Numbered from the stretch's first letter, positions 1-5,886 are shown. The stretch is 10,447 nucleotides of DNA from Fidelibacterota bacterium SCGC AAA298-D23 (GCA_000402655.1 AQSI01000005.1:1-10447), one strand, 5' to 3'. Notes: generated by a model from the letters alone, not told the origin. Numbers and translations: made by a program.

Positions 1-16
1 ATTTAAGACAATAATT

Positions 17-58
17 CTTTTTGTTGGGCATAAATCTGCCCAACAAAAAGATTTTTTT
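17..58 (+). terminator. Strong hairpin terminator, T-run on the plus strand
   Basis: Bases 17-30 and 37-50 form a perfect 14-bp inverted repeat with a 6-base loop (31-36). On the plus strand the stem is followed by seven T (52-58), the classic intrinsic terminator layout. On the minus strand the bases after the stem are AATTATTG, a weaker U-tract, although the hairpin could still end the transcript of the minus-strand gene at 67-1026. The orientation suggests that a plus-strand gene ends just left of the window and converges on this hairpin, which may work in both directions. Confidence 0.85.
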
Positions 59-66
59 AGTATTTA

Positions 67-1026
67 CTATTCTGAATCTTCGGTTGATGATACTGGTTTA
101 GCATACTGTGTTACAGAACTAATCTTACCATCTAAATCAAAAAAATATGTTTCTGAAACATCAGCTTCCCAAACATTTCCTTCATTTGTTTCAACTCTTG
201 CAGTCGACCAAACAATTAATCCAGATTGTGGATCGGTATCTTTGATTTTGATTGGAATCATTGACCATGCATCCCAATTTTGTGATTTCCTTCCTGCAAT
301 AAGTTCTCTAAGATTTTCATGGGTAATTTCGGAACCGTTAAAAGTAAACGGGTCGGTAAAATATTCTGAAGCACCATCTGCATCCATATCATTCATTAAA
401 GCTAACATAGATTCAAGTTTTTCAACTTCACCTCTATTTGAAAAAACAAAAGGTCTTCCTGACCATTCGTTTTCTGGATCTCTTCCAATAAACTTTCCAC
501 CTTCAGGTAAACCATATTCTGAATTTTCTGCATCTCTTCTTAACGTGCTCCACATCCCTGAAAGTTTACCTTCATCCTCATCATTAAATCTTAAAATATC
601 AATGTAATGACTTGCAGCTTTAGAACCATTTTTTTGAACAGATTCGTCATATGACCATGAAACAACAAAAGCTCCATCATCACCAACCATTCTGAGTGGA
701 ACCATTGCCCAAGGCTTCCAAGAATAAGATTCTTGATCATCCATTTGATCAGCAAAAGGCAGCATTCTTTCATGAGCCAAAGAAGAGAATTTTTCTTTGT
801 CTAAATTGGAATATGCTTCTGTGAGTGCAAGCGCTTTTTCAACATAATCATTGCTTTCTAATACATAAGCTTTGCCATAATTTGGATTCTCTTCTCCATC
901 AAATGGCATATTTCTTCCTGCAGATTCTACGCCTTCGTAATTAACTATTGGCGGTGATGCAAACATCACAAATAGTCCAGCTGCAACAAGCATTAATGTA
1001 GGTAATGAATCGTAATCTAATTTCAT
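67..1026 (-). CDS. Membrane-anchored protein with two tandem NTF2/SnoaL-like domains
   Basis: A 319-residue protein of unknown function. Residues 9-23 are hydrophobic with no lipobox, so they look like an N-terminal anchor or uncleaved signal; the rest would lie outside the cytoplasm. The remainder is an internal duplication: W103-x2-W106-x-M108-x-P110 recurs as W251-x2-W254-x-M256-x-P258, exactly 148 residues later. Each copy is followed by a V-x-W-S-like strand (VSWS 122-125, VWS 272-274) and a closing strand pair ending in a GK-[IL]-S motif (153-156, 300-303). This alpha-then-curved-sheet pattern, with F-D-x-D-G-K-I in the second copy, resembles the NTF2/SnoaL fold; that is inferred from pattern, not from a search. 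Possible pocket residues cannot be assigned. The ATG at 1026 is preceded by a GGGGG ribosome site. The stop is TAG. It stands alone after tRNA-Ala, probably with its own promoter. Confidence 0.75.
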   Translation of the reverse strand: MKLDYDSLPTLMLVAAGLFVMFASPPIVNYEGVESAGRNMPFDGEENPNYGKAYVLESNDYVEKALALTEAYSNLDKEKFSSLAHERMLPFADQMDDQESYSWKPWAMVPLRMVGDDGAFVVSWSYDESVQKNGSKAASHYIDILRFNDEDEGKLSGMWSTLRRDAENSEYGLPEGGKFIGRDPENEWSGRPFVFSNRGEVEKLESMLALMNDMDADGASEYFTDPFTFNGSEITHENLRELIAGRKSQNWDAWSMIPIKIKDTDPQSGLIVWSTARVETNEGNVWEADVSETYFFDLDGKISSVTQYAKPVSSTEDSE

Positions 1027-1033
1027 ATTTTTA

Positions 1034-1038
1034 CCCCC
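1034..1038 (-). promoter_or_regulatory. Ribosome binding site GGGGG
   Basis: Five G on the minus strand, preceded by an A-run, lie 7 bases before the ATG at 1026. No other G-rich stretch lies nearby, so this fixes the start of the NTF2-like protein. The same G-run occurs before the membrane protein at 2745-3107. Confidence 0.6.
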
Positions 1039-1059
1039 TTTTTTTTGTTAATAATTACA

Positions 1060-1089
1060 AAAATAGAGATTTTTTGGTTGAATTGTAAA
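1060..1089 (-). promoter_or_regulatory. Candidate promoter for the NTF2-like gene
   Basis: On the minus strand, TTTACA (1084-1089) and TATTTT (1060-1065) are separated by 18 bases, giving a sigma-70-like layout with expected transcription start near 1053 and a short leader. The region is very AT-rich, so such matches arise easily; the assignment is weak. Confidence 0.3.
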
Positions 1090-1117
1090 ATGAAATTTTT
1101 TTATTAAATGGATTTTG

Positions 1118-1190
1118 TGGAGCCGGACGGGATCGAACCGACGACCTCGTGAATGCCATCCACGCGCTCTCCCAACTGAGCTACGGCCCC
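1118..1190 (-). tRNA. tRNA-Ala, anticodon GGC
   Basis: A 73-base cloverleaf on the minus strand. The acceptor stem GGGGCCG/CGGCTCC contains the G3-U70 wobble pair that is the identity element for alanyl-tRNA synthetase. The anticodon stem CGTGG/TCACG closes a loop with GGC, reading GCC and probably GCU. The T arm is GTCGG-TTCGATC-CCGTC, with one U-U mismatch at 50-64, which I recall from other bacterial alanine tRNAs. The discriminator base is A; CCA is not encoded (ACAAAA follows), so it must be added by nucleotidyltransferase. The 5' end lies 5 bases beyond the T-run of the upstream terminator, so its transcription needs either read-through or a promoter inside that terminator region. Confidence 0.97.
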
Positions 1191-1195
1191 AAAAC

Positions 1196-1226
1196 AAAAA
1201 AGGGCTAATTTAAAATAGCCCTTTTT
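1196..1226 (-). terminator. Hairpin terminator after the lipoprotein gene
   Basis: GGGCTA and TAGCCC (1202-1207 with 1216-1221) form the core, extended by A/T pairs to 1197 and 1226, with an 8-base loop. On the minus strand the stem runs into TTTTTTG and TTTT. It ends the Spy-like/lipoprotein transcript 20 bases after the stop codon. The plus strand also has five T after the stem, so it could act in both directions. Confidence 0.8.
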
Positions 1227-1233
1227 CATGAAA

Positions 1234-1239
1234 ATTATA
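1234..1239 (-). promoter_or_regulatory. Possible -10 box for tRNA-Ala
   Basis: A perfect TATAAT on the minus strand lies between the lipoprotein stop codon and the terminator hairpin. Initiation would fall near 1227, so the hairpin would form the 5' leader of a tRNA transcript. No TTGACA-like -35 is seen at 16-18 base spacing (AAGGAA-like instead), and there is no TG extension. AT-richness makes a chance match quite possible. Confidence 0.3.
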
Positions 1240-1245
1240 AATGAA

Positions 1246-2124
1246 TTATCCTCGAGTTCCTTCGTCTCCTTCATCACCATCTCTTTTGCAATTTTCTTTC
1301 CAAGCTTGCTTCATTTCCTCTGGTGAATTCACCGTTAATGAAGAACCATCTTCAAATATTAAATCAACTGGGAAAACAACTTCAGGTCTTTTCTTTTCAC
1401 CTGTATATGATTCATAGAAAGCTTGCATTTTTTCTTCAAGATCCTTTTCATCTTCTGCAGTTAAAACAGTTCCATCAGGCATAGTAAAACTTACAGGAAA
1501 GCCAAAGGTGAAACATTTTTTGTCATCCTCTTCACCTCTACAAGCTTGAAATGCTTCTTTAAGCTCATCATCTGAATTGACAGTAACTGTTTCTACTTCA
1601 TCGCCTCTACCAAATTGAATTTGTATTGGAAATACAAATACAGGCTTTTGCTTTTCACCAGTTTCTTCATAATTAGCTTTCATAGCGTCTCTAAACTCTT
1701 GATAGTCATTGGCAGTGTATGAGGTTTCTCCAAGAGAAAAAGTCAATGGAAATACAAATTTGAAGCATCTTTTATTATGTCTTTTTCGTTCTTCCATGCC
1801 ATCTCTTCCACCCAACTTTCTACCATCCTTAGCAAAGAAAATTTCTGTCATATCTCCTGCATCTAAAGCCATATCTCCAAGAGATATTTGATAACCATAT
1901 TCAGGAGAAATTTCTGCTTTATACATCATGTAATCATAGTATTCTTCACCAATAGCATATAATGACATTGAGGGAACATCAGCTTCTTCAATTTCAAATT
2001 TGTTTGGGTCAGAAATAATTGCTTCGATAAGTTGCGTATCAGACATTTCTTGTTTGTAAGACATATTGTCATCACAAGAAGTGACCATAAAAATTAGTGT
2101 AAATATTAGTAAAAGTTTTCTCAT
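1246..2124 (-). CDS. Lipoprotein with four repeated modules and two cysteine pairs
   Basis: A 292-residue predicted lipoprotein of unknown function. The N-terminus has basic residues, a hydrophobic core and a lipobox ending VTSC, with lipidation at C17; D18-D19 follow, an inner-membrane retention signal in E. coli but not reliable elsewhere. Residues 18-119 are acidic and Tyr/Met-rich without a recognised domain. From 120 there are four modules (about 120-161, 162-203, 204-247, 248-279), each with a core like F-x-F-P-[VIL]-x-[FIL]-x-F, a turn, then T-V/A-N/E-S/D and a short helix. Modules 1+2 and 3+4 form two larger repeats, each starting and ending with Cys: C120/C195 and C204/C279, both 75 apart, suggesting one disulfide per unit. 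Similar FP-rich repeat lipoproteins occur in Bacteroidota as I recall, with no known role. The start ATG has AAAGGA upstream. The gene is 28 bases after the Spy-like gene and surely co-transcribed. Confidence 0.85.
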   Translation of the reverse strand: MRKLLLIFTLIFMVTSCDDNMSYKQEMSDTQLIEAIISDPNKFEIEEADVPSMSLYAIGEEYYDYMMYKAEISPEYGYQISLGDMALDAGDMTEIFFAKDGRKLGGRDGMEERKRHNKRCFKFVFPLTFSLGETSYTANDYQEFRDAMKANYEETGEKQKPVFVFPIQIQFGRGDEVETVTVNSDDELKEAFQACRGEEDDKKCFTFGFPVSFTMPDGTVLTAEDEKDLEEKMQAFYESYTGEKKRPEVVFPVDLIFEDGSSLTVNSPEEMKQAWKENCKRDGDEGDEGTRG

Positions 2125-2152
2125 TGTAATCCTTTATTTTGTTGTATTTAAT

Positions 2153-2680
2153 TTATTTTAATTTTTTCTTTCTGTCAAAATTTCTTTTTGACATATCTGA
2201 ACCACGCTCAGCCATTCTCTTTGCAGCTTCAGATTTAAGTTTTTCTTCTTGATAAACTAATCTAGCTCTTTGTTCATTAGTTAAAACACTTGAAGTATTT
2301 TTCAAAAACTCAGATTCTAATTTAGCTACTTCTTTTTTCATTTCAAGCTGATACTCTATTGCAGTATCTACGTCAAAGTTTGATACATCCTTTGCTTTAG
2401 AACGTAGCTTACCGACCTTTTCGCGATATTGTTTTTGAGCTTCACGTACCAGGTCTCTATACTCTTTTTGCATTGGAAAAAACTTTTGCGCTTGCTCAGG
2501 AGATAGGTCTAAATAATTGGTTTGAATCCCAATCATTGTTGACTCTTTTTGATCTTGTAATTGCTCCATGCGTTTTTTACGCATTTCCATTTTTTTCATA
2601 TCATCTGCATTATTTCGTTGCATCTGACTTTGAGCAAAAATATTTGTTAAAAATATTGATAAAATAAGTAATTGTTTCAT
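2153..2680 (-). CDS. Exported Spy/CpxP-like (LTxxQ) protein
   Basis: A 175-residue protein with a cleavable signal peptide, probable cleavage after A16 (I-F-A/Q-S). The mature part is highly charged and helical. It carries two LTxxQ-type motifs, L59-S-P-E-Q63 and L133-T-N-E-Q137, which in the Spy/CpxP superfamily mark the helical hairpins of a cradle-shaped periplasmic chaperone or stress sensor. The first, followed by A-x-K-F-F-P-M-x-x-E-Y, resembles the Bacteroidota-type members. A Met- and Lys-rich segment (28-38) near the mature N-terminus could bind metal, but that is speculation. The C-terminus is strongly basic and ends in KKKLK. The ATG at 2680 has AGGAG 6 bases before it. It is followed after 28 bases by the lipoprotein gene, so the two probably act together in the envelope. 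Family assignment rests on motifs only. Confidence 0.8.
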   Translation of the reverse strand: MKQLLILSIFLTNIFAQSQMQRNNADDMKKMEMRKKRMEQLQDQKESTMIGIQTNYLDLSPEQAQKFFPMQKEYRDLVREAQKQYREKVGKLRSKAKDVSNFDVDTAIEYQLEMKKEVAKLESEFLKNTSSVLTNEQRARLVYQEEKLKSEAAKRMAERGSDMSKRNFDRKKKLK

Positions 2681-2744
2681 GATATCTCCTGATTATAAAT
2701 CATCTTGTTAAATATTAAACTTCATCAATAAAAAAAAGTTTCAA

Positions 2745-3107
2745 CTAACCTCTTCTAGCATTAATAAACGACTGAACTGATAATATAAATCCAACAATAC
2801 ACAAAATAAATGTAGTAAATTGTTCAATGGTTGCTAAAGGTCTTTCTAATTCATTCCCGCCAAGTAAAAAGCCCGCTAAATCAGAAACAGAACCAAAAGT
2901 AGCTCCAATACCAAGAATAAGAATTAAAACATTTATATGAGCAAAATGCTTATGAAATTTTGGGAAAATTCTTCCAAAAAATAAAACAACCTGCATCAAA
3001 AAACCTAATATTGAAGGAATAAGTGCAGTAAAAGTCATTGCAAACACATAAAATGCTATCCCTAAAACAATTAAACTAATACTAATTTTGTTAAAAATAT
3101 TATCCAT
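2745..3107 (-). CDS. Small four-helix inner-membrane protein of unknown function
   Basis: A 120-residue protein with four predicted membrane segments at about 8-28, 30-45, 58-82 and 97-115. The basic, His-rich loop between helices 2 and 3 (R46 to H57, PKFHKHFAH) and the C-terminal ARRG fit the positive-inside rule with both ends in the cytoplasm; the loop 83-96 (GGNELERPLATIEQ) would then be outside. The E-R-P-x-A-x-x-x-Q stretch and the terminal S-F-I-x-A-R-R recall a small widespread membrane family without known function; this is from memory. The gene starts 10 bases after tyrA's TAA, with GGGGG just after that stop as ribosome site, so it is very likely on the aro mRNA. Nothing in it suggests a link to aromatic synthesis, although a transport role cannot be excluded. 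Confidence 0.75.
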   Translation of the reverse strand: MDNIFNKISISLIVLGIAFYVFAMTFTALIPSILGFLMQVVLFFGRIFPKFHKHFAHINVLILILGIGATFGSVSDLAGFLLGGNELERPLATIEQFTTFILCIVGFILSVQSFINARRG

Positions 3108-3112
3108 ATATA

Positions 3113-3117
3113 CCCCC
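3113..3117 (-). promoter_or_regulatory. Ribosome binding site GGGGG between tyrA and the membrane protein
   Basis: Five G directly follow the tyrA TAA on the minus strand and lie 5 bases before the ATG at 3107. It repeats the unusual G-run used at 1034-1038 and supports this start and co-transcription with tyrA. Confidence 0.6.
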
Positions 3118-3831
3118 TTATTTTTCTATAATTTCGCTAATTTTTTCGAAACTTTCATTTAATTCCGAAATCATTTTTTCAGTAAAAGGATTAAAATTTT
3201 GAATATCCTCAAATAATTCCCAAGTATCATTACAAGTTTGATTTACAAGCTTATGTAGTGCTTTATAACCTTCTGTGTCAATTCTTGTTTGATTAGTTCC
3301 AAAATCATCTATTACTCTTCCAACAAAATGAGTTAAACCTTGTGATCTGGCAGCCATCATATCATGCTCCTCAGCAGAAATTTCTTCAATTGAAATGTTT
3401 TGGCTTTCAAAATAATTTTTCCAAAAATCATATCTTCCAAAAGTATTTCGCACGGATTCCATTGTCATTACCGAACCACTATCTTTCAAGGAATCAGGAC
3501 CAAATAAAGGATGGGTAGCAATAATATCAGTTTCGTTTGATAGATTGTTCAACATGACTTTTTTGGGAAATACTTTTACAGAGCAAACATCAATTACTGT
3601 TTTTCCGCTTGAAATTTTTTTAGATATATCTTTAACTAAGTTTTCAAAGTCTCTTATCGGAACAGCAATAAAAATAGTTTCATTTTGCAATGCATCTTCA
3701 AGTGAAACCTCATTGACATCTGAATTATCAATTGAATTTTTATCGAAAACATCAACCTCAAAACCTTTTGATAGTAAGGAATGGAGCATTGCTCCGAACC
3801 TACCAAAACCTATTATGCTAACTCTATTCAT
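3118..3831 (-). CDS. tyrA: TyrA-family prephenate/arogenate dehydrogenase
   Basis: NAD(P)-dependent oxidative decarboxylation of prephenate or arogenate toward tyrosine in the cytoplasm. Residues 1-13 start a Rossmann fold (GFGRFG, 8-13); D30 at the end of the second strand suggests preference for NAD over NADP. D81-V-C-S-V-K86 and T106-H-P-L-F-G-P112 are TyrA active-site motifs; S84 and H107 match residues that contact the substrate ring in known enzymes. H156-D and S163-Q-G-L-T-H168 begin the helical dimer domain. HPLFGP and SQxLTHxVGR, with the later T-x-G-Y-x-x-L-x-x-L-V-x-x-T-C, resemble plant arogenate dehydrogenases more than E. coli TyrA, so arogenate may be the true substrate. At 237 residues it is short, with no chorismate mutase or ACT domain. 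The ATG overlaps the dehydratase stop by 4 bases. Confidence 0.9.
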   Translation of the reverse strand: MNRVSIIGFGRFGAMLHSLLSKGFEVDVFDKNSIDNSDVNEVSLEDALQNETIFIAVPIRDFENLVKDISKKISSGKTVIDVCSVKVFPKKVMLNNLSNETDIIATHPLFGPDSLKDSGSVMTMESVRNTFGRYDFWKNYFESQNISIEEISAEEHDMMAARSQGLTHFVGRVIDDFGTNQTRIDTEGYKALHKLVNQTCNDTWELFEDIQNFNPFTEKMISELNESFEKISEIIEK

Positions 3832-4394
3832 GATTCCAACCTTTTAACAGCCAAAAATAGAGTTAGATTTTTCTTAAGATCATGTATATCATGATCAAGA
3901 ATGTTAAGTCCATATTTTTTCGCAGAAAATTTACTTGCAATAACTGCTACTTGTTTGGGTAATTTCCCTTCTGCTAAATACTGAGCAGCCTTAGCAGTAT
4001 CATCCTGCTCAACAAGCTTTTTTGACCAGAATTTTTCAGCTAAATAATCTTTACATTGTTTTAGCGCCTGCTCATGAGAGTGGATTTCTTCGATATCTCC
4101 AACTGAAACTCCATCAATTGCTAATAAATTTTGACTAATTTCGATATAAAACATATCAATAATTTCACATTGATTTTTTGCTAAAGCCTCTACACTTTCA
4201 ATTACAACTCCTCCTTGAGCATTTTCCATAGCAACGATTCCTGTATCTATTAAATTATTTGATAAGTTGTCAAGAACGTTCATTGAACTAACAAGGTATT
4301 TCAATTCAAAATTTTCAATTCCAAATTTTTTACAATATGATTTTGCAGCCTCTTCACTAAAACTTCCTTCAATTCCTTGAATACCTACTCTCAT
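3828..4394 (-). CDS. pheA: Prephenate (or arogenate) dehydratase domain protein, no ACT domain, TLF for TRF
   Basis: Likely converts prephenate to phenylpyruvate, or arogenate to phenylalanine. The 188 residues match just the catalytic domain: G4-x-x-G-x-E-G-S-F-S-E-E-A-A near the N-terminus, E57-N58, I104-H-S-H-E-Q-A-L-K-Q-C114, D132-T-A-K-A-A137 and Y161-G-L. Residues equivalent to the E. coli P-protein catalytic set (E57, N58, S106, Q113, T178) are present. Two departures stand out: ENS is ENA (A59), and the hallmark T-R-F is T178-L179-F180, where the arginine belongs to the active site. The protein ends 8 residues later, so the ACT domain that gives Phe feedback is missing, as is any chorismate mutase part. 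The start overlaps aroQ by ATGA, with GGAG upstream. Its place between aroQ and tyrA supports the role, but activity should not be taken for granted. Confidence 0.82.
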   Translation of the reverse strand: MRVGIQGIEGSFSEEAAKSYCKKFGIENFELKYLVSSMNVLDNLSNNLIDTGIVAMENAQGGVVIESVEALAKNQCEIIDMFYIEISQNLLAIDGVSVGDIEEIHSHEQALKQCKDYLAEKFWSKKLVEQDDTAKAAQYLAEGKLPKQVAVIASKFSAKKYGLNILDHDIHDLKKNLTLFLAVKRLES

Positions 4395-4822
4395 TTTTTT
4401 ATCTCCAAAATATGTTTTATACCATTAATATAACTTTGTTTTCCTTCGCCAAAAAACTGTCCAATACAAACATTTTTTATAACAGAGGTTTTTCTAAAAT
4501 TCTCTCTTTTATGTATATTTGATAAGTGTACTTCAACAGTGGGAATTTGTGCACCAACTATAGCGTCCCTCAAAGCATAAGAATAATGAGTTAACGCACC
4601 AGCATTTAAAATACAATAATCTACTTTTCCTCTTTTTGAATGCAAAAAGTCAATTATTTCACCTTCCGAATTGGACTGAAAAAAATCAAATTCTAAATTC
4701 TTACATGATTCATGATTCTGAATCCATTCATTAATTTGATTCAAAGACTCGCTACCATAGATTTCAGGCTCTCTTTCTCCAAGTAGATTAAGGTTTGGTC
4801 CATTGATAACAATTAATTTCAT
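4391..4822 (-). CDS. aroQ: 3-dehydroquinate dehydratase, type II
   Basis: Removes water from 3-dehydroquinate to give 3-dehydroshikimate, the third shikimate pathway step, by the type II trans-elimination mechanism in a dodecameric flavodoxin-like enzyme. The 143-residue length is typical. N7-G-P-N-L-N-L-L-G-E-R17-E-P-x-I-Y22-G holds the catalytic Arg17 and Tyr22; N73 (L-N-A-G-A-L-T-H-Y-S), E97-V-H99-L-S-N and R110 complete the active site. The C-terminal Gly-rich loop is a little unusual (G-Q-F-F-G-E-G-K-Q-S-Y), as most members have a shorter G-F-G-x-x-G-Y form, but Gly and Tyr are kept. The start overlaps the aroB stop by 4 bases (ATGA) and the stop overlaps the pheA start in the same way, so translation is coupled. 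The symbol here means the dehydratase, not the AroQ chorismate mutase fold. Confidence 0.96.
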   Translation of the reverse strand: MKLIVINGPNLNLLGEREPEIYGSESLNQINEWIQNHESCKNLEFDFFQSNSEGEIIDFLHSKRGKVDYCILNAGALTHYSYALRDAIVGAQIPTVEVHLSNIHKRENFRKTSVIKNVCIGQFFGEGKQSYINGIKHILEIKK

Positions 4823-5886
4823 AAAACACCCAAACTTTCTTCAATTTGATCGAAAGTGATGTCTTCACTTATTCTTGATTTACCTATCTCATCTAACAAA
4901 ATAAACCTAATTTTTTTTTCTCTAAACTTTTTATCATTCTTGACAAAATTAATAAAAATCTTTTTGTTATTAATATCAAGTTTTGGTAATTCAAATTTTG
5001 ATATCAACAGGGTTGCTATGTCGTATTCTTCACTTGATAAACTTCCAAATTTGTTTGAAAGATATAATGCACACTTCATACCATAAAAAATTGCTTCTCC
5101 ATGTAATAAATTTTTGTAATCAGTGAATGATTCAATTGCATGCCCAACAGTATGACCAAAATTTAAAATCATTCTAAGTTCATTCTCATTTTCATCTTCA
5201 CTTACAATATCACTTTTTATTTCGCAACATTGGATAATTATTTTTTGTAAAACATCTATATCTTTATTTTGAATTTCAGTTGAATTAGCAACTACATAAT
5301 CAAAAAATTCTCTGTCATAAATAAAACCGTACTTTACAACCTCCGCAAGAGCAGCTTGAAGTTCTCTATCTGGTAAAGTTGATAAAAAATTGGTATCAAT
5401 TTCTACAGCTATAGGTTGATAAATTCTTCCAACCAAATTTTTACCATCTTTTAAGTTTATTCCTGTCTTTCCTCCAATAGCAGAGTCAACCATTGCAAGT
5501 AAAGTAGTTGGATATTGAATATATTTAATTCCTCTCATAAAAATTGATGATGCAAACCCTCCAACATCACCAACGACACCTCCACCAACTGCAAAAACTA
5601 ATGATGATCTATCAAAATGCTTTTTAGACATCTCATTGACTATTAAAGATATGGATTCAAATGATTTTGCTTTTTCACCTTGATCAATCAAAAAAATATT
5701 TACATTGGGTAAATTAGAGAGCTCATTTATTTCATCTTTATAAAGATTTAAAATTTCTTGTTGGGTGATTAGCATGCATTGAGATTTTGTTGAAGAAGCA
5801 AACTTTACAACTGAATTTTTGAAACTTTCAATCAAACTAACATTGTAGCTATTATTTCCTAAATCAACTTTAATTTTATTGGACAC
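4819..5886 (-). CDS. aroB: 3-dehydroquinate synthase
   Basis: Cyclises DAHP to 3-dehydroquinate using NAD+ and a divalent metal, normally zinc. The 355 residues show the NAD-binding G101-G-G-V-V-G-D107, P126-T-T-L-L-A-M-V-D-S and G138-G-K-T-G-I-N144, then G148-K-N-L-V-G. The three metal ligands are E182 (AEVVKYG), H245 (NFGHTVGH) and H262 (LHGEA); their spacing of 63 and 17 equals that of characterised AroB proteins. Where many members have G-x-F-Y-Q-P, this one has G-R-I-Y-Q-P, a mild change. The start is GTG at 5886, inside the end of aroK (11-base overlap), chosen because GGAG lies 7 bases before it and the first strand of the fold begins right after it. Part of the translationally coupled aro operon. 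Confidence 0.97.
   Translation of the reverse strand: MSNKIKVDLGNNSYNVSLIESFKNSVVKFASSTKSQCMLITQQEILNLYKDEINELSNLPNVNIFLIDQGEKAKSFESISLIVNEMSKKHFDRSSLVFAVGGGVVGDVGGFASSIFMRGIKYIQYPTTLLAMVDSAIGGKTGINLKDGKNLVGRIYQPIAVEIDTNFLSTLPDRELQAALAEVVKYGFIYDREFFDYVVANSTEIQNKDIDVLQKIIIQCCEIKSDIVSEDENENELRMILNFGHTVGHAIESFTDYKNLLHGEAIFYGMKCALYLSNKFGSLSSEEYDIATLLISKFELPKLDINNKKIFINFVKNDKKFREKKIRFILLDEIGKSRISEDITFDQIEESLGVL

Noticed and set aside
242..607. Plus-strand open frames, such as 242-607, 3545-3847 and 9960-10238
   Set aside because: They lie antisense to genes with clear protein motifs, lack family features and have no convincing ribosome sites. They look like by-products of the genes on the other strand.
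2692..2697. TATAAT on the minus strand as a promoter for the Spy-like gene
   Set aside because: The expected start of transcription would fall inside the Shine-Dalgarno sequence (2686-2690), leaving no usable leader, and no -35 is visible.
2717..2741. AAACTT/AAGTTT inverted repeat as a terminator after the membrane protein
   Set aside because: Only 6 bp, one GC pair, a 13-base loop, and on the minus strand the T-run is in the loop rather than after the stem. Too weak to call.
3828..4394. The dehydratase-like gene as a decaying pseudogene
   Set aside because: The frame is intact, most catalytic motifs are kept, and both ends are in ATGA overlaps with functional neighbours. A changed but working enzyme is the simpler reading.
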